64,000 nucleotides of DNA, from NCBI GenBank assembly GCA_023423895.1, contig JAFAER010000038.1, forward strand, positions 1 through 64,000, written 5' to 3'. Below, one piece after another: positions 37,025-44,567 of the stretch. This DNA is from Pseudomonadota bacterium (GTDB taxonomy: Bacteria > Myxococcota_A > Polyangia > Polyangiales > Polyangiaceae). The notes under the pieces were generated by a model, which saw nothing but the letters and a program-made list of their open reading frames with translations, was not told the origin of the DNA and did no database searches. Position numbers and translations under genes: made by a program. The number at the start of each line of letters is the position of its first letter. Position 1 is the first letter of the stretch.

Positions 37025-37861
37025 ATGGCCCAGACCGCACGCTCCACCCGCTCCTCTTCTCGTGCTCCCGCGAAAGCGCGAACCACTGTCGCCAAGGCCA
37101 AGCCTGCGACGAAAGGAAAGGCCGCCGACCTCCGGAACGTGAAGTCGTCTGCGTCGACGGTGAAGCCTGCGGTCGAGAAGCCTGCCATCGAAAAGCCCGC
37201 GGTCGAGAAGCCTGCGGTCGAGCGCGCGATGCGCCCCCAGCCGCCGCCGCCTCCGGCGCTCCCGAAGGGCGAGAACACGGCCCCGGCCGCTCCCCAGCGT
37301 CCGTCGCAGGTCGTCGCTCCGAAGGGCTACGTGCCGCTCGTCAACATTCCGCCGCTGCCGCCGCCGCCGAAGAACCTCAAGCTCAACGTCGGCGACAAGG
37401 TCGTTCATCCGTCGCATGGTCTCGGCGAGATCAGCGCGATCGAGCACCGTGAGATCGGCGGGGCGAAGGGCGAGTTCTTCATCATCCGCATCCTCGACAA
37501 CGGCATGCGCGTGATGGTGCCGCGGACGTCGGCGCAGGCCGCTGGCCTTCGACCGGTCATGAGCTCGAAGGAAGCGGACAAGGTCCTCGAGACGATGAAG
37601 GCTCGCGAGGTCGCGGTCGACCTCCAGCCGTGGAGCCGCCGCTTCCGCGCGTACACCGAGATGATCAAGAGCGGCTCGCCGCACGAGGTCGCGAAGGTGC
37701 TGCGCGACATGTACCGCCTCAAGTTCGACAAGGAGCTGTCGTTCGGTGAGCGCCGCCTGCTCGATCAGGCGAAGAGCCTCCTCCTCAAGGAGCTCGCGGC
37801 GGCCAAGGGGATGACGGAGCCCGCCCTTCAGGCTCGCGTCGACGAGATGTTCCGGAACTGA
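37025..37861 (+). CDS. CarD-family transcription regulator with basic repeat tail
   Basis: The 278-residue product has a C-terminal CarD/CdnL-like region from about residue 118: KLNVGDKVVHPSHGLGEI (RNA-polymerase beta-subunit-binding Tudor-like domain), then a helical DNA-contacting part (SSKEADKVLETMKAREVAVD, ending RLLDQAKSLLLKELAAAKG). CarD proteins stabilise the open complex at sigma-70 promoters. The first ~115 residues are an Ala/Lys/Pro-rich extension with repeats of VEKPA (four copies) and KPA, resembling a histone H1-like tail; Myxococcus CarD carries its basic region at the other end. Start uncertain: ATG 37025 or 37007. Two perfect hairpins follow the stop. Confidence 0.85.
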   Translation: MAQTARSTRSSSRAPAKARTTVAKAKPATKGKAADLRNVKSSASTVKPAVEKPAIEKPAVEKPAVERAMRPQPPPPPALPKGENTAPAAPQRPSQVVAPKGYVPLVNIPPLPPPPKNLKLNVGDKVVHPSHGLGEISAIEHREIGGAKGEFFIIRILDNGMRVMVPRTSAQAAGLRPVMSSKEADKVLETMKAREVAVDLQPWSRRFRAYTEMIKSGSPHEVAKVLRDMYRLKFDKELSFGERRLLDQAKSLLLKELAAAKGMTEPALQARVDEMFRN

Positions 37862-37867
37862 CGCGCC

Positions 37868-37920
37868 GGACCGCGAAGTCGGCGGTCCGTATCGGGCAGC
37901 GCGCCGGGCATCCGGCGCGC
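37868..37920 (+). terminator. Two tandem hairpins after the CarD-like gene
   Basis: First hairpin: GGACCGC (37868-37874) pairs with GCGGTCC (37882-37888) across a seven-base loop. Second: GCGCGCCGG (37899-37907) pairs perfectly with CCGGCGCGC (37912-37920) across GCAT. Neither is followed by a long T-run, but their position seven and 38 bases past the stop suggests a terminator or 3'-end protection. Confidence 0.6.
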
Positions 37921-38006
37921 GCTTGCCGCCCCCACCACCACGCCGGTCGACGGCCGCGCGGATACATCGACGTTCGTGTTCGCCCGTCGGGTTATCATCG
38001 GCGCCG

Positions 38007-38681
38007 GTGGCACTGCCTCATTCTCTGCGGTCCTGCGTCGTCCTCTCCCTCGTGACGGCGGTCGCGCTCGCGGCGACCGGCTGCAGCGATCTGCCGTCGA
38101 AGTCCGACGCGCTCGCGATCGTGAAGCAATCGGTTCAGGAGGACGCCTCCTGCACCCTTCCGATCGCGATGCTCTCGCGGCTCAAGATGCAGCACGCGTC
38201 GAAGGCGATCTGCGTCCCGCGCGAAGGAGGAGCGCCGTCGGACGAGGCGTGGGCGTGCCTGGAGGCGCTCGAGGCATCCGGTGCGACGAGCCGGATGCCG
38301 AGCGGGTACATGGCCGAGTGGCCGGATGAGCTGAGTGGCTCGAGCTTCGACGCCGTCTCGCCGTACGAGCGCAAGGCGCGCGCCCTCATCTTCAAGGGCT
38401 GCGTGGAAATGACACCGGGGCTGCGCGAGGGCTCCTTCCGCTGCGGCGAAGCCAACGCCGAGAAGATCGTGCGCCTCACGAAGCAGGACGAGTCTCATGC
38501 GCTCGTCCGGTATGCGCGCAAGATCACGCTCGATGCGAAGCTCTCCGCGATCGACGCAGCCTGCGGCTCGGTCACACGGCCGCCCCCGGAAGGAACGATC
38601 GTCATCGAGCGGACGAGCGACGCCAAGTGGATCCACAGCGCTTCGGAGCCCGCGCCGTCCGGATCCGCATCCGGCCGCTGA
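38007..38681 (+). CDS. Lipoprotein, function unknown
   Basis: Predicted 224-residue lipoprotein with lipobox ATGC (Cys26). The start is set at the GTG at 38007 because the signal peptide begins there; a TATCAT box ends eight bases upstream. The mature region alternates short helices and loops with six cysteines after the lipidation site (ASCTLPIAML, AICVPREG, WACLEALEA, FKGCVEMTP, FRCGEAN, DAACGSV), so it may be disulfide-stabilised. No family is recognised. A 368-base non-coding stretch follows before the LysR gene. Confidence 0.75.
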   Translation: MALPHSLRSCVVLSLVTAVALAATGCSDLPSKSDALAIVKQSVQEDASCTLPIAMLSRLKMQHASKAICVPREGGAPSDEAWACLEALEASGATSRMPSGYMAEWPDELSGSSFDAVSPYERKARALIFKGCVEMTPGLREGSFRCGEANAEKIVRLTKQDESHALVRYARKITLDAKLSAIDAACGSVTRPPPEGTIVIERTSDAKWIHSASEPAPSGSASGR

Positions 38682-38990
38682 GCCAGACGTTCATCGGTTC
38701 CTCCGCGCGGATCGCGCGGAGCGCGGACACGTCGAAGTCGGGGCCGCTGACGCGCGGGCGCGACATCCGTCTCGAGGTGAACGGATGCACGTCCGCGAGG
38801 TCAGCGGCCCCGACCATGACTCTTCCCCCAAACGAACCCAACAAACCCAACGAAGATGCGGCACCGAAGCAACTCGCCGGCGAAGACCGGCGCAAAGCAA
38901 GAAAGCGTGAAGCACCAGGAGATACAGCAATCACACGAGATCACGTCACGTCGTCGGTCTCTCTCATCACCAACTTCGTGACTCTATTCG

Positions 38991-39033
38991 TGCATCCGGA
39001 CACGTCATAAGGCCAATCGAACCTTCGGATGCA
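38991..39033 (+). promoter_or_regulatory. Inverted repeat upstream of LysR gene
   Basis: TGCATCCGGA (38991-39000) and TTCGGATGCA (39024-39033) are inverted copies with one mismatch, separated by 23 bases. The right arm ends five bases before the -10-like box of the LysR gene, so binding here would overlap the promoter. This is where an autoregulatory LysR operator would be expected. Confidence 0.5.
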
Positions 39034-39037
39034 GCCA

Positions 39038-39043
39038 TAAGTT
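39038..39043 (+). promoter_or_regulatory. -10-like box of LysR gene, leaderless spacing
   Basis: TAAGTT ends six bases before the ATG at 39050, which lacks a Shine-Dalgarno. Same geometry as at 6294, 40031 and other starts in this window. Confidence 0.45.
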
Positions 39044-39049
39044 CTCCGA

Positions 39050-39958
39050 ATGACCCTGGCCGCACACCACCTCGATGCGTTCCACGCCGTCGCAGAGGCA
39101 GGCGGGTTCTCGAAGGCCGCCAAGCGCCTCGGCATCACGCAGCCGGCGCTGTCGCAACGCATCCAGCAGCTCGAGTCGGAGCTGAAGCGTCGCCTGTTCG
39201 TGCGGGGACCGTCCGGAGTGACGGTGACCGAGGCCGGCGCCCGCCTCCTCCGCTACTGCGAGGTGAAGCGCGCGCTCGAATCCGAGGTCCTGGGCGACCT
39301 CGCCGTAGAGCCGAACGGAGCGACGGTGACCGACCTCGCCGGGACCGTGCGCATCGCCGCCTTCTCGTCGGTCGCGCGCTCGTGCGTGTTGCCGTCGATC
39401 GCGCCGCTCTTTCGCGAGCATCCGCGCCTCATCATCGACTTCACCGTCCGCGAGACCGGCGAGCTCGAGGCAATGCTCGCGCAGGGCAGCTACGATCTCG
39501 TCATCCTCGATCGCATCGTGCCGCGGCCGGACGTCGAGCACGTCGTCCTCGGCTCCGAGGAGCTCGTCCTCGTGGAGAGCAAGCACCACCGCACGCGGGA
39601 CGACGTCTACCTCGATCACGATCCCGAGGACGAGACGACCCTCCGCTTCCTCGGCCGGCACGGCGTCAAAGCACGCTACGTCCGGCGCTCCTTCTTCGAC
39701 GACATCTACGGCGTCCTCGATGCCGCCGCCCTCGGCTTCGGCCGCGCCGTCGTATCCCGGCACATGCTCGTCGAGCCGCGCCTCGTCGAGTCGCTCCAGG
39801 TGGTCACCGCGATGCGGCCCACGCGGTCGCCAGTCGTGATGCACTGGTTTCGGCAGCCCTCGTACACCCGCGCGCAAGAGGCCGTGCGCGCGGCGCTGAC
39901 GGAGGGCGTGCCACGGGCGCTCGGCGGAACGAGGCAGCGGAAGAGCTCGCCCTCCTGA
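39050..39958 (+). CDS. LysR-family transcriptional regulator (ArgP-like)
   Basis: The 302-residue product is a LysR-type DNA-binding regulator. The winged helix-turn-helix is at residues ~3-62 (HLDAFHAVAEAGGFSKAAKRLGITQPALSQRIQQLE, conserved order, broken here only by length limits; key residues AAK, TQPALS, QLE). The effector-binding periplasmic-binding-like domain spans ~90-300 (TVRIAAFSSVARSCVLPSI, IVPRPDVEHVVLGSEELVLV). The N-terminal region and the ArgP-like AxxAxR pattern suggest the lysine/arginine-responsive subgroup, but the ligand is not deducible. An inverted repeat directly upstream fits autoregulation. The next gene, a sugar kinase, is on the same strand 84 bases away and could be a target. 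Confidence 0.9.
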   Translation: MTLAAHHLDAFHAVAEAGGFSKAAKRLGITQPALSQRIQQLESELKRRLFVRGPSGVTVTEAGARLLRYCEVKRALESEVLGDLAVEPNGATVTDLAGTVRIAAFSSVARSCVLPSIAPLFREHPRLIIDFTVRETGELEAMLAQGSYDLVILDRIVPRPDVEHVVLGSEELVLVESKHHRTRDDVYLDHDPEDETTLRFLGRHGVKARYVRRSFFDDIYGVLDAAALGFGRAVVSRHMLVEPRLVESLQVVTAMRPTRSPVVMHWFRQPSYTRAQEAVRAALTEGVPRALGGTRQRKSSPS

Positions 39959-40030
39959 CGGCGGGTCCTGCCGCTGGGAACCGGGGACGCGAGAAATGAG
40001 GTCGCCCGCCGGCCCCTCGCGGTCTTGGGA

Positions 40031-40036
40031 TAGCCT
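40031..40036 (+). promoter_or_regulatory. -10-like box of FGGY kinase gene, leaderless spacing
   Basis: TAGCCT ends six bases before the ATG at 40043; no Shine-Dalgarno is present. Confidence 0.45.
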
Positions 40037-40042
40037 GGGCGC

Positions 40043-41599
40043 ATGGCAGGGGCGCGGCTTCTCGGGATCGACATCGGAACCACCGGCGTCCGTGCAGCGA
40101 TCTTCGACGCGACCGGCACGCTCCTCGCGGACGCGAGCCTGCCTTGCGTCTACGAGGCGCCGGAGCCGGGCTGGGCCGAGGTCCGTCCCGACCGCTGGTG
40201 GCGTTCCACCGTCGCCGTGCTCGCGGATCTCGCGACGCGCGCTCCGCAGGGCAACCTCGCGGACGTGAGCGCCATCTGCGTCGTCGGCCAGGCGCCGACC
40301 GTCGTCCTCGTCGACGACGCGGGCGCTGCGCTCGGCACGGCGATCCTCTGGCTCGACACGCGCGCGGACCAAGAAGCACACGAGCTCGACGTCCACGCCT
40401 ACTACCTCGGACCGAAGCTCCTCTGGCTCTCACGCCACGGCGCCTCGCTGCGCGCGCCCGACAGCGCGCGAGGTCGCGCGGACGCGGCGTGGAAGCTGCC
40501 CGATCAGGACGTGCTCGGGCGTGCGCGCTGGATCCTGCAGTCCCATGCGTTCGTCGCGCATCGCCTGACGGGCGTGGCGTCGATCGATGCTTCGACCGCA
40601 GCGCTCTCGCTCCCCTTCTTCGATCTCGCGACCAAGACCTGGATCCCGTGGGCGTGTGAGTCCGTCGGCATCCGGCCAGAACAGCTCCCGCCGGTGCGCG
40701 CGTCCCACGACGTGATCGGCGAGGTGACGGAGGCTGCGGCCGCGGCGATCGGGCATGGCCTTCGCGCAGGCACTCCGGTCGTGGCCGGCGGAGGCGACTT
40801 CGCGGCCGCGACGCTCGGCGCCGGCGTCGTCGACGAAGGCGAGGCGTGCTTGATGCTCGGCACCGCGGGCAACCTGCTCATCCCGCGCCGCACGCCGGGC
40901 ACCGATCGCCGGCTCATCAACGCGCATCACGTCGGCGCGAACGTGTGGCTCTCGCTCGGCGGCACGCTCTCCGGCGGAGCGCAGGAGTGGCTTCGGCACG
41001 CGCTGACGCGTGGCTCGTCAGGCGAGGACACCGCGGTCCGGACCGCCCTGCCGCCGTTCGATCTGCTCGACGCGGAAGCGGAGCTGGTGCCGAGCGGAAG
41101 CGACGGCCTCCTCTTCTTGCCGTATCTGCAGGGCGAACGAACACCGATCTGGGACACGGAGGCTCGCGGTTCGTACGTGGGACTCTCGCTCCGTCACGGG
41201 CGAGGCCATCTCTGGCGCGCGCTGCTCGAAGGGATCGCGCTCGGGTTCGTCGACTGCCAGGAGGTCGTCGCGGAGGACGGCGTCCGCATCCGCGACGTCG
41301 TCGCCGCGAACGGCGGCGGCAAGAGCGCGCTCTTTCGTCAGATCCTCTGCGACGCGCTCGGAGTCCCGCTGACGTACACGCCCGAGTCGGGTGGAACCGT
41401 GGCCGGCGCGGCGTTCCTCGCGGGGCTCGGCATCGGCGCGGTGCGCTCGGCGAACGATGCGCGGACCTGGCGCGGCTCGTCGGTCCGTCACGATCCGGAC
41501 CCTCGCGCGCACGCTCGGTACCGCGAGCTCCTCACGCTGCGCCGCCAGGCCTACGCCGGCTTGAAGCCGGTGTTCCGAGGCCTGGCGCAGCACCGCTGA
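40043..41599 (+). CDS. FGGY-family carbohydrate kinase (xylulokinase-like)
   Basis: The 518-residue product phosphorylates a sugar or polyol with ATP. Both actin-like ATPase domains are recognisable: the N-terminal phosphate-binding loop GIDIGTTGVRAAIFD, the sugar-binding region (residues ~75-100, VVGQAPTVVLVD), the mid-protein GGGDFAAATLGAG that carries the catalytic aspartate (Asp in GGGDF), and the C-terminal FGGY signature replaced here by the less conserved GTVAGAAFLAGLG with ANGGGKSALF before it. Overall pattern and length match xylulokinase, but glycerol, ribulose or other substrates cannot be excluded from sequence. The neighbouring LysR gene could control it. The following operon is convergent, 24 bases away. 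Confidence 0.82.
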   Translation: MAGARLLGIDIGTTGVRAAIFDATGTLLADASLPCVYEAPEPGWAEVRPDRWWRSTVAVLADLATRAPQGNLADVSAICVVGQAPTVVLVDDAGAALGTAILWLDTRADQEAHELDVHAYYLGPKLLWLSRHGASLRAPDSARGRADAAWKLPDQDVLGRARWILQSHAFVAHRLTGVASIDASTAALSLPFFDLATKTWIPWACESVGIRPEQLPPVRASHDVIGEVTEAAAAAIGHGLRAGTPVVAGGGDFAAATLGAGVVDEGEACLMLGTAGNLLIPRRTPGTDRRLINAHHVGANVWLSLGGTLSGGAQEWLRHALTRGSSGEDTAVRTALPPFDLLDAEAELVPSGSDGLLFLPYLQGERTPIWDTEARGSYVGLSLRHGRGHLWRALLEGIALGFVDCQEVVAEDGVRIRDVVAANGGGKSALFRQILCDALGVPLTYTPESGGTVAGAAFLAGLGIGAVRSANDARTWRGSSVRHDPDPRAHARYRELLTLRRQAYAGLKPVFRGLAQHR

Positions 41600-41623
41600 C
41601 GCCCAGCCAATCGAGCCTGCCTG

Positions 41624-42367
41624 TCAGCCGCGAATGATTGCGGCGTTCGCGAGCTGCGTCTTCGCACTCAGGTACTGGCGAATGGATCCGATGGTCTCTC
41701 GAATGTCTTCCGAAGCGCGCCGCGCCTCCGTTGCTGCGCCTTCGACCGCAGACTTCGCTCGATCGATGTCCGCGTCTGCGCGAGCAATTTCCTCACGATC
41801 GCGTTCTTGCTCGCTCTTGGCCCAAGCCCCGCCGAGCCGGCTCGCAGCGCCGAACCCCTTGGATGCGACTTCCATCAGATTGGCATCACGCGCGAGCCGC
41901 TTCGACTCCTTCGCCCATTCGGCTTTCCTGACGAGATCGCCCATCGATAGCTCGCTGCTCGGCTTCCCATCGAGAGCCGACGCGGCGGCTTCCTTCATCT
42001 CGCCGTCGAACCGAGTGAGCGTCGATGCTGCCGTCGCGACTGCGCCCGCTCCTTCCAGAGCGCCCTCGAGGACACCTTGCATGAACGTGTCGTCGGCGAG
42101 CTCGCGCATGCTCGCGATCTTCCGTGCGTGCGCCTCCTCCTGCGACTTGGAGGCTGCCTCTCGCCCTCGATCGCTCGACAGTCGGCTCTCATGCTTCTGC
42201 CGCATCATCATGACCGCGAGCGATGTCATCAAATCGTCGTAGGCGTTGACTGCGAACGGCGCAGGCAACAGCTCGGGGGCTCCTTCTGGCGAAGCCGCCC
42301 TGCCCCCCGCCACCAGCTCTGCGTTGACCGACGATACGCCACCTGCACCCGCCACACCGATAGTCAT
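41624..42367 (-). CDS. Type III secretion translocator 2-like protein (SseD/YopD/EspB-like)
   Basis: The 247-residue product has no signal peptide. A Gly/Ala-rich N-terminus is followed by a helical region with an Met-rich hydrophobic stretch (DDLMTSLAVMMMRQKHE, residues 44-60), a second hydrophobic part (VLEGALEGAGAVATAASTL, ~99-117), and a long amphipathic coiled coil (~185-240: REEIARADADIDRAKSAVEGAATEARRASEDIR, cited in part). This layout, with one weak membrane segment and a C-terminal coiled coil, is that of minor pore-forming translocators of type III systems. The ATG overlaps the previous stop by four bases (ATGA). Family assignment rests on order and composition, not on strong motifs. 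Confidence 0.6.
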   Translation of the reverse strand: MTIGVAGAGGVSSVNAELVAGGRAASPEGAPELLPAPFAVNAYDDLMTSLAVMMMRQKHESRLSSDRGREAASKSQEEAHARKIASMRELADDTFMQGVLEGALEGAGAVATAASTLTRFDGEMKEAAASALDGKPSSELSMGDLVRKAEWAKESKRLARDANLMEVASKGFGAASRLGGAWAKSEQERDREEIARADADIDRAKSAVEGAATEARRASEDIRETIGSIRQYLSAKTQLANAAIIRG

Positions 42368-43239
42368 CCCTTCACTCCTGCCATGGCGACCTCAGCCGCT
42401 TGATTGCACGACTCCAGTGCCTTCTGCGTCGAAACGAGAGCGTCGTTCGAAGCATCCAGCGCGTCTTCACTGCTCTCGATGATCAACTTCGCCTCGCGAT
42501 GAAGTCGTTCCATCCGTAGGTGAGCTTCCTCTCGGTCCGCCGCGGCCACGTCGGCGTCGTGCTGGAAGTCGGCGATGACGATCGTCGCCGTCGCCGACGC
42601 TCCGGTCGCCCCGGCATTCGTGACCGTCGCTCCGGTTCCGAGAGCACGCATCCCATTCGATCCGCCGTTTGCCACGGCAGCGCCGAGCCCAAGCGCTGCG
42701 GCCGCTGCAGTGCCGAGCCCCACACCGGCTCCGGCGATCTCCATCCACATGCCGACCTTGTCAGAGTCCTTGCCCAGCAGCTTCAGCTCGCGAATCGCCA
42801 TTCCCCCGCCCGAGAGAGCGACGCCAGCGATCCCGGCAGCAAGAGGCAGTGCCGCACCTCCACTGCACGCGACTGCCGCGACACTCGCGACGACGCCGGC
42901 GATCTTCGCGATCGTGCAGGCGACCTTCTTGAACTTCGCCCAGAACCCCCGAGCCTTCCGCTCGGCCGCTTGTTGGCGCTGCATTGCTGCCTTGAAGGCG
43001 TCCAGCTGCGCTTTCACCTCGAGCTTGTTCGAATGCGCTCCATTCTCTGCATCGCGGACCGCCAGATTGCTTTGCTTGATCTGGAGCGCGTAGAGAACCG
43101 TCAGCCCTGCTTCCACATCACCGAGCCCGGCGGGATCCGGCGTAGGCAAGAGCGAAGGCTCGACGGGATTTGCGGAAGTCCACGTTCGTTCTGCGCCCGT
43201 AGCCGCCGAGCTCGCGGCGACTCCAGCGACCCCGCTCAC
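42364..43239 (-). CDS. Type III secretion translocator 1-like protein (SseC/YopB/EspD-like)
   Basis: The 291-residue product has the hallmark layout of major hydrophobic translocators: coiled coil at residues ~55-98 (ENGAHSNKLEVKAQLDAFKAAMQRQQAAERK in part), then a Lys-flanked hydrophobic region FWAKFKKVACTIAKIAGVVA at ~100-120, a hydrophobic hairpin to ~149 (GGAALPLAAGIAGVALSGGG), a short loop with charged residues, a second hydrophobic stretch (~165-190), and a C-terminal coiled coil (~230-285). It is shorter than SseC (484) or YopB (401). The GTG start overlaps the chaperone stop by four bases (GTGA), and its own stop overlaps the next ATG. Such proteins insert into host membranes after export through a needle. 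Confidence 0.7.
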   Translation of the reverse strand: MSGVAGVAASSAATGAERTWTSANPVEPSLLPTPDPAGLGDVEAGLTVLYALQIKQSNLAVRDAENGAHSNKLEVKAQLDAFKAAMQRQQAAERKARGFWAKFKKVACTIAKIAGVVASVAAVACSGGAALPLAAGIAGVALSGGGMAIRELKLLGKDSDKVGMWMEIAGAGVGLGTAAAAALGLGAAVANGGSNGMRALGTGATVTNAGATGASATATIVIADFQHDADVAAADREEAHLRMERLHREAKLIIESSEDALDASNDALVSTQKALESCNQAAEVAMAGVKG

Positions 43240-43643
43240 GACTGCCTCCGCTCGTACTCCACGAGCGCAGAGAGCTCGCGTTCTTCGCCTCCAGCGGTGA
43301 TCTCGCTGGCAGCTTCGATGTGTTCGAGCGCCGTCTGCGTGTCCCCGCGCCGGCGCGCCAGCCGCGCCAGCGCCAGAAGGCAGCGGGCCGACGGCGGGCA
43401 CGCGACAATCGAGCCAGCGCCGTAGAGCTCTTCCGCCACGTCCTCTTGTTCCAGCCTCTCGTGACAGGCGCCGAGGCCGAGCCACGCACGCTCGTCCGTG
43501 GGTGCAAAGCGGACGAGCACTCGAAAGGCCTGGACGGCCTGCTCGAGTCGGTCCGCCTCGAGCATCGTGTGAGCGAACGCGTAGAGCGCGTCTCGTGCAC
43601 GACCTTCCGGAAGTAGCTGCGATGAATCGAGTACCGAGATCAT
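43236..43643 (-). CDS. Type III secretion chaperone, LcrH/SycD/SscA-like (TPR)
   Basis: The 135-residue cytoplasmic protein has three TPR-type repeats: residues ~16-48 (ARDALYAFAHTMLEADRLEQAVQAFRVLV), ~50-82 (DERAWLGLGACHERLEQEDVAEELYGAG) and ~85-117 (SARCLLALARLARRRGDTQTALEHIEAA). Class II chaperones of this type hold both translocators in the cytoplasm before secretion; their consensus AFRVLVRFAPTDERAWLGLGAC is well matched here. It lies directly before the two translocator-like genes it would serve, exactly as sscA precedes sseC and sseD in SPI-2. GAGG seven bases before the ATG supports the start. This is the most convincing single piece of evidence for a secretion role of the operon. Confidence 0.75.
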   Translation of the reverse strand: MISVLDSSQLLPEGRARDALYAFAHTMLEADRLEQAVQAFRVLVRFAPTDERAWLGLGACHERLEQEDVAEELYGAGSIVACPPSARCLLALARLARRRGDTQTALEHIEAASEITAGGEERELSALVEYERRQS

Positions 43644-43645
43644 CG

Positions 43646-44368
43646 TCAGCCTCGCATGTTGTTGATGGCGACCATCGCCATGTCGTGCATCTTCCGCATC
43701 GTGTTCGAGCAGACGTTCACGATCTGGCTGCACGACTCGACGAGCTGCTGGACGCGAATCATCTGCATGCTCGACTCCGTCTGGAGTCCATCCGTGTGCG
43801 CCTTCAGCGAAGCGATGAGACTGGTCACTTCGTTCTTTCCGAGACCAGCGCCAGGGCCTTCCAGCGTCGTCACCGTGTAAGTGACGTATCCCGCATTGTC
43901 ATTGACCTCAAAGGTCGTTCCGTACTCCTTGGCAAGCTTCTTTGCCTCGGCCCGGTCGCTAGTAATACGCGTGAACGGAGTCGGAGCGACGGCCTTGTCG
44001 AGCATGCCTTGGATGGTCTGCGCTTCCTTCGAATCACCAAGAAGAGCGACGGCATCCTTTGCGGCCTGCTCGAACTCGGCCCAGCCCGCATCTCCCGGCT
44101 TGACTCCGGTCTCCTGATACTTCGTGAGCGTCGCCTGGAGCTGCTGCAACTGCGTGCAGCGCTTGTTGCGCGCATCCTGCTCCGTCATCATCGCGGTCAG
44201 CTTCGTGCGCGCGTCTTTCATCTGCAGCTGGAAGAACGCAAAGAGCGACTCGGGATCGGTCGCATCGAAAGCGGAAAGCACGGATGCGTTGGCGATCGCG
44301 CGATTGATGGACGAGGTCGCGGACTCGTTGACGTAGTACTGGCTCGCAGTGTTGATCTCGACGGTCAT
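43646..44368 (-). CDS. SseB/EspA-like type III filament or tip candidate
   Basis: The 240-residue product lacks a signal peptide, as expected for a type III substrate. N-terminal residues are Thr/Ser/Asn-rich (MTVEINTASQYYVNESATSS), followed by a helical region (~38-85) and a C-terminal coiled coil (~178-238: VTSLIASLKAHTDGLQTESS and CSNTMRKMHDMAMVAINNMRG, given as separate pieces), the arrangement of EspA/SseB filament proteins and of SipD-type tips. Two regions between these helices have no clear match. It begins 13 bases after the small upstream gene and ends two bases before the chaperone. Codon use includes more A/T than neighbouring genes. Assignment is by layout and position, so moderate confidence. 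Confidence 0.6.
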   Translation of the reverse strand: MTVEINTASQYYVNESATSSINRAIANASVLSAFDATDPESLFAFFQLQMKDARTKLTAMMTEQDARNKRCTQLQQLQATLTKYQETGVKPGDAGWAEFEQAAKDAVALLGDSKEAQTIQGMLDKAVAPTPFTRITSDRAEAKKLAKEYGTTFEVNDNAGYVTYTVTTLEGPGAGLGKNEVTSLIASLKAHTDGLQTESSMQMIRVQQLVESCSQIVNVCSNTMRKMHDMAMVAINNMRG

Positions 44369-44381
44369 TGTCTTCTGCCTT

Positions 44382-44567
44382 TCAGGCGCGCACCGCGCCG
44401 ACCGGGATGGGGTGGGAGAGCTCGCAGACACCAAGTTCTTCACGAAGTGCGTCGAAGGAGACCTGAAGCTCGAGGTCACCTAGCGCGGAGAACGCGGGCT
44501 CGAGCGCCTCGAGTTGGCGCACGTACTCGTCGGCCTGCGCGAGGAGTTCATCGATTGTCTTGTTCAC
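44382..44567 (-). CDS. Small helical protein, first gene of translocator operon
   Basis: The 61-residue product (start GTG 44567, GGAG nine bases upstream) is almost all helix (NKTIDELLAQADEYVRQLEAL, ALREELGVCELSHPIPVG). It occupies the position of sseA in SPI-2, whose product is a chaperone for SseB and SseD, but it is only half that length and has no diagnostic motif. Other possibilities are a needle-type or regulatory peptide. It is followed after 13 bases by the filament-like gene. Confidence 0.55.
   Translation of the reverse strand: MNKTIDELLAQADEYVRQLEALEPAFSALGDLELQVSFDALREELGVCELSHPIPVGAVRA

Larger units (their letters stand above)
38682..39049. other. Intergenic stretch of 368 bases
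   Basis: No convincing gene was found on either strand. The segment is visibly less GC-rich than its surroundings toward 38900-39010 (phrases such as AACCCAACAAACCC). Its last 60 bases hold an inverted repeat (38991-39033) and a -10-like box for the LysR gene, described separately. Confidence 0.7.
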
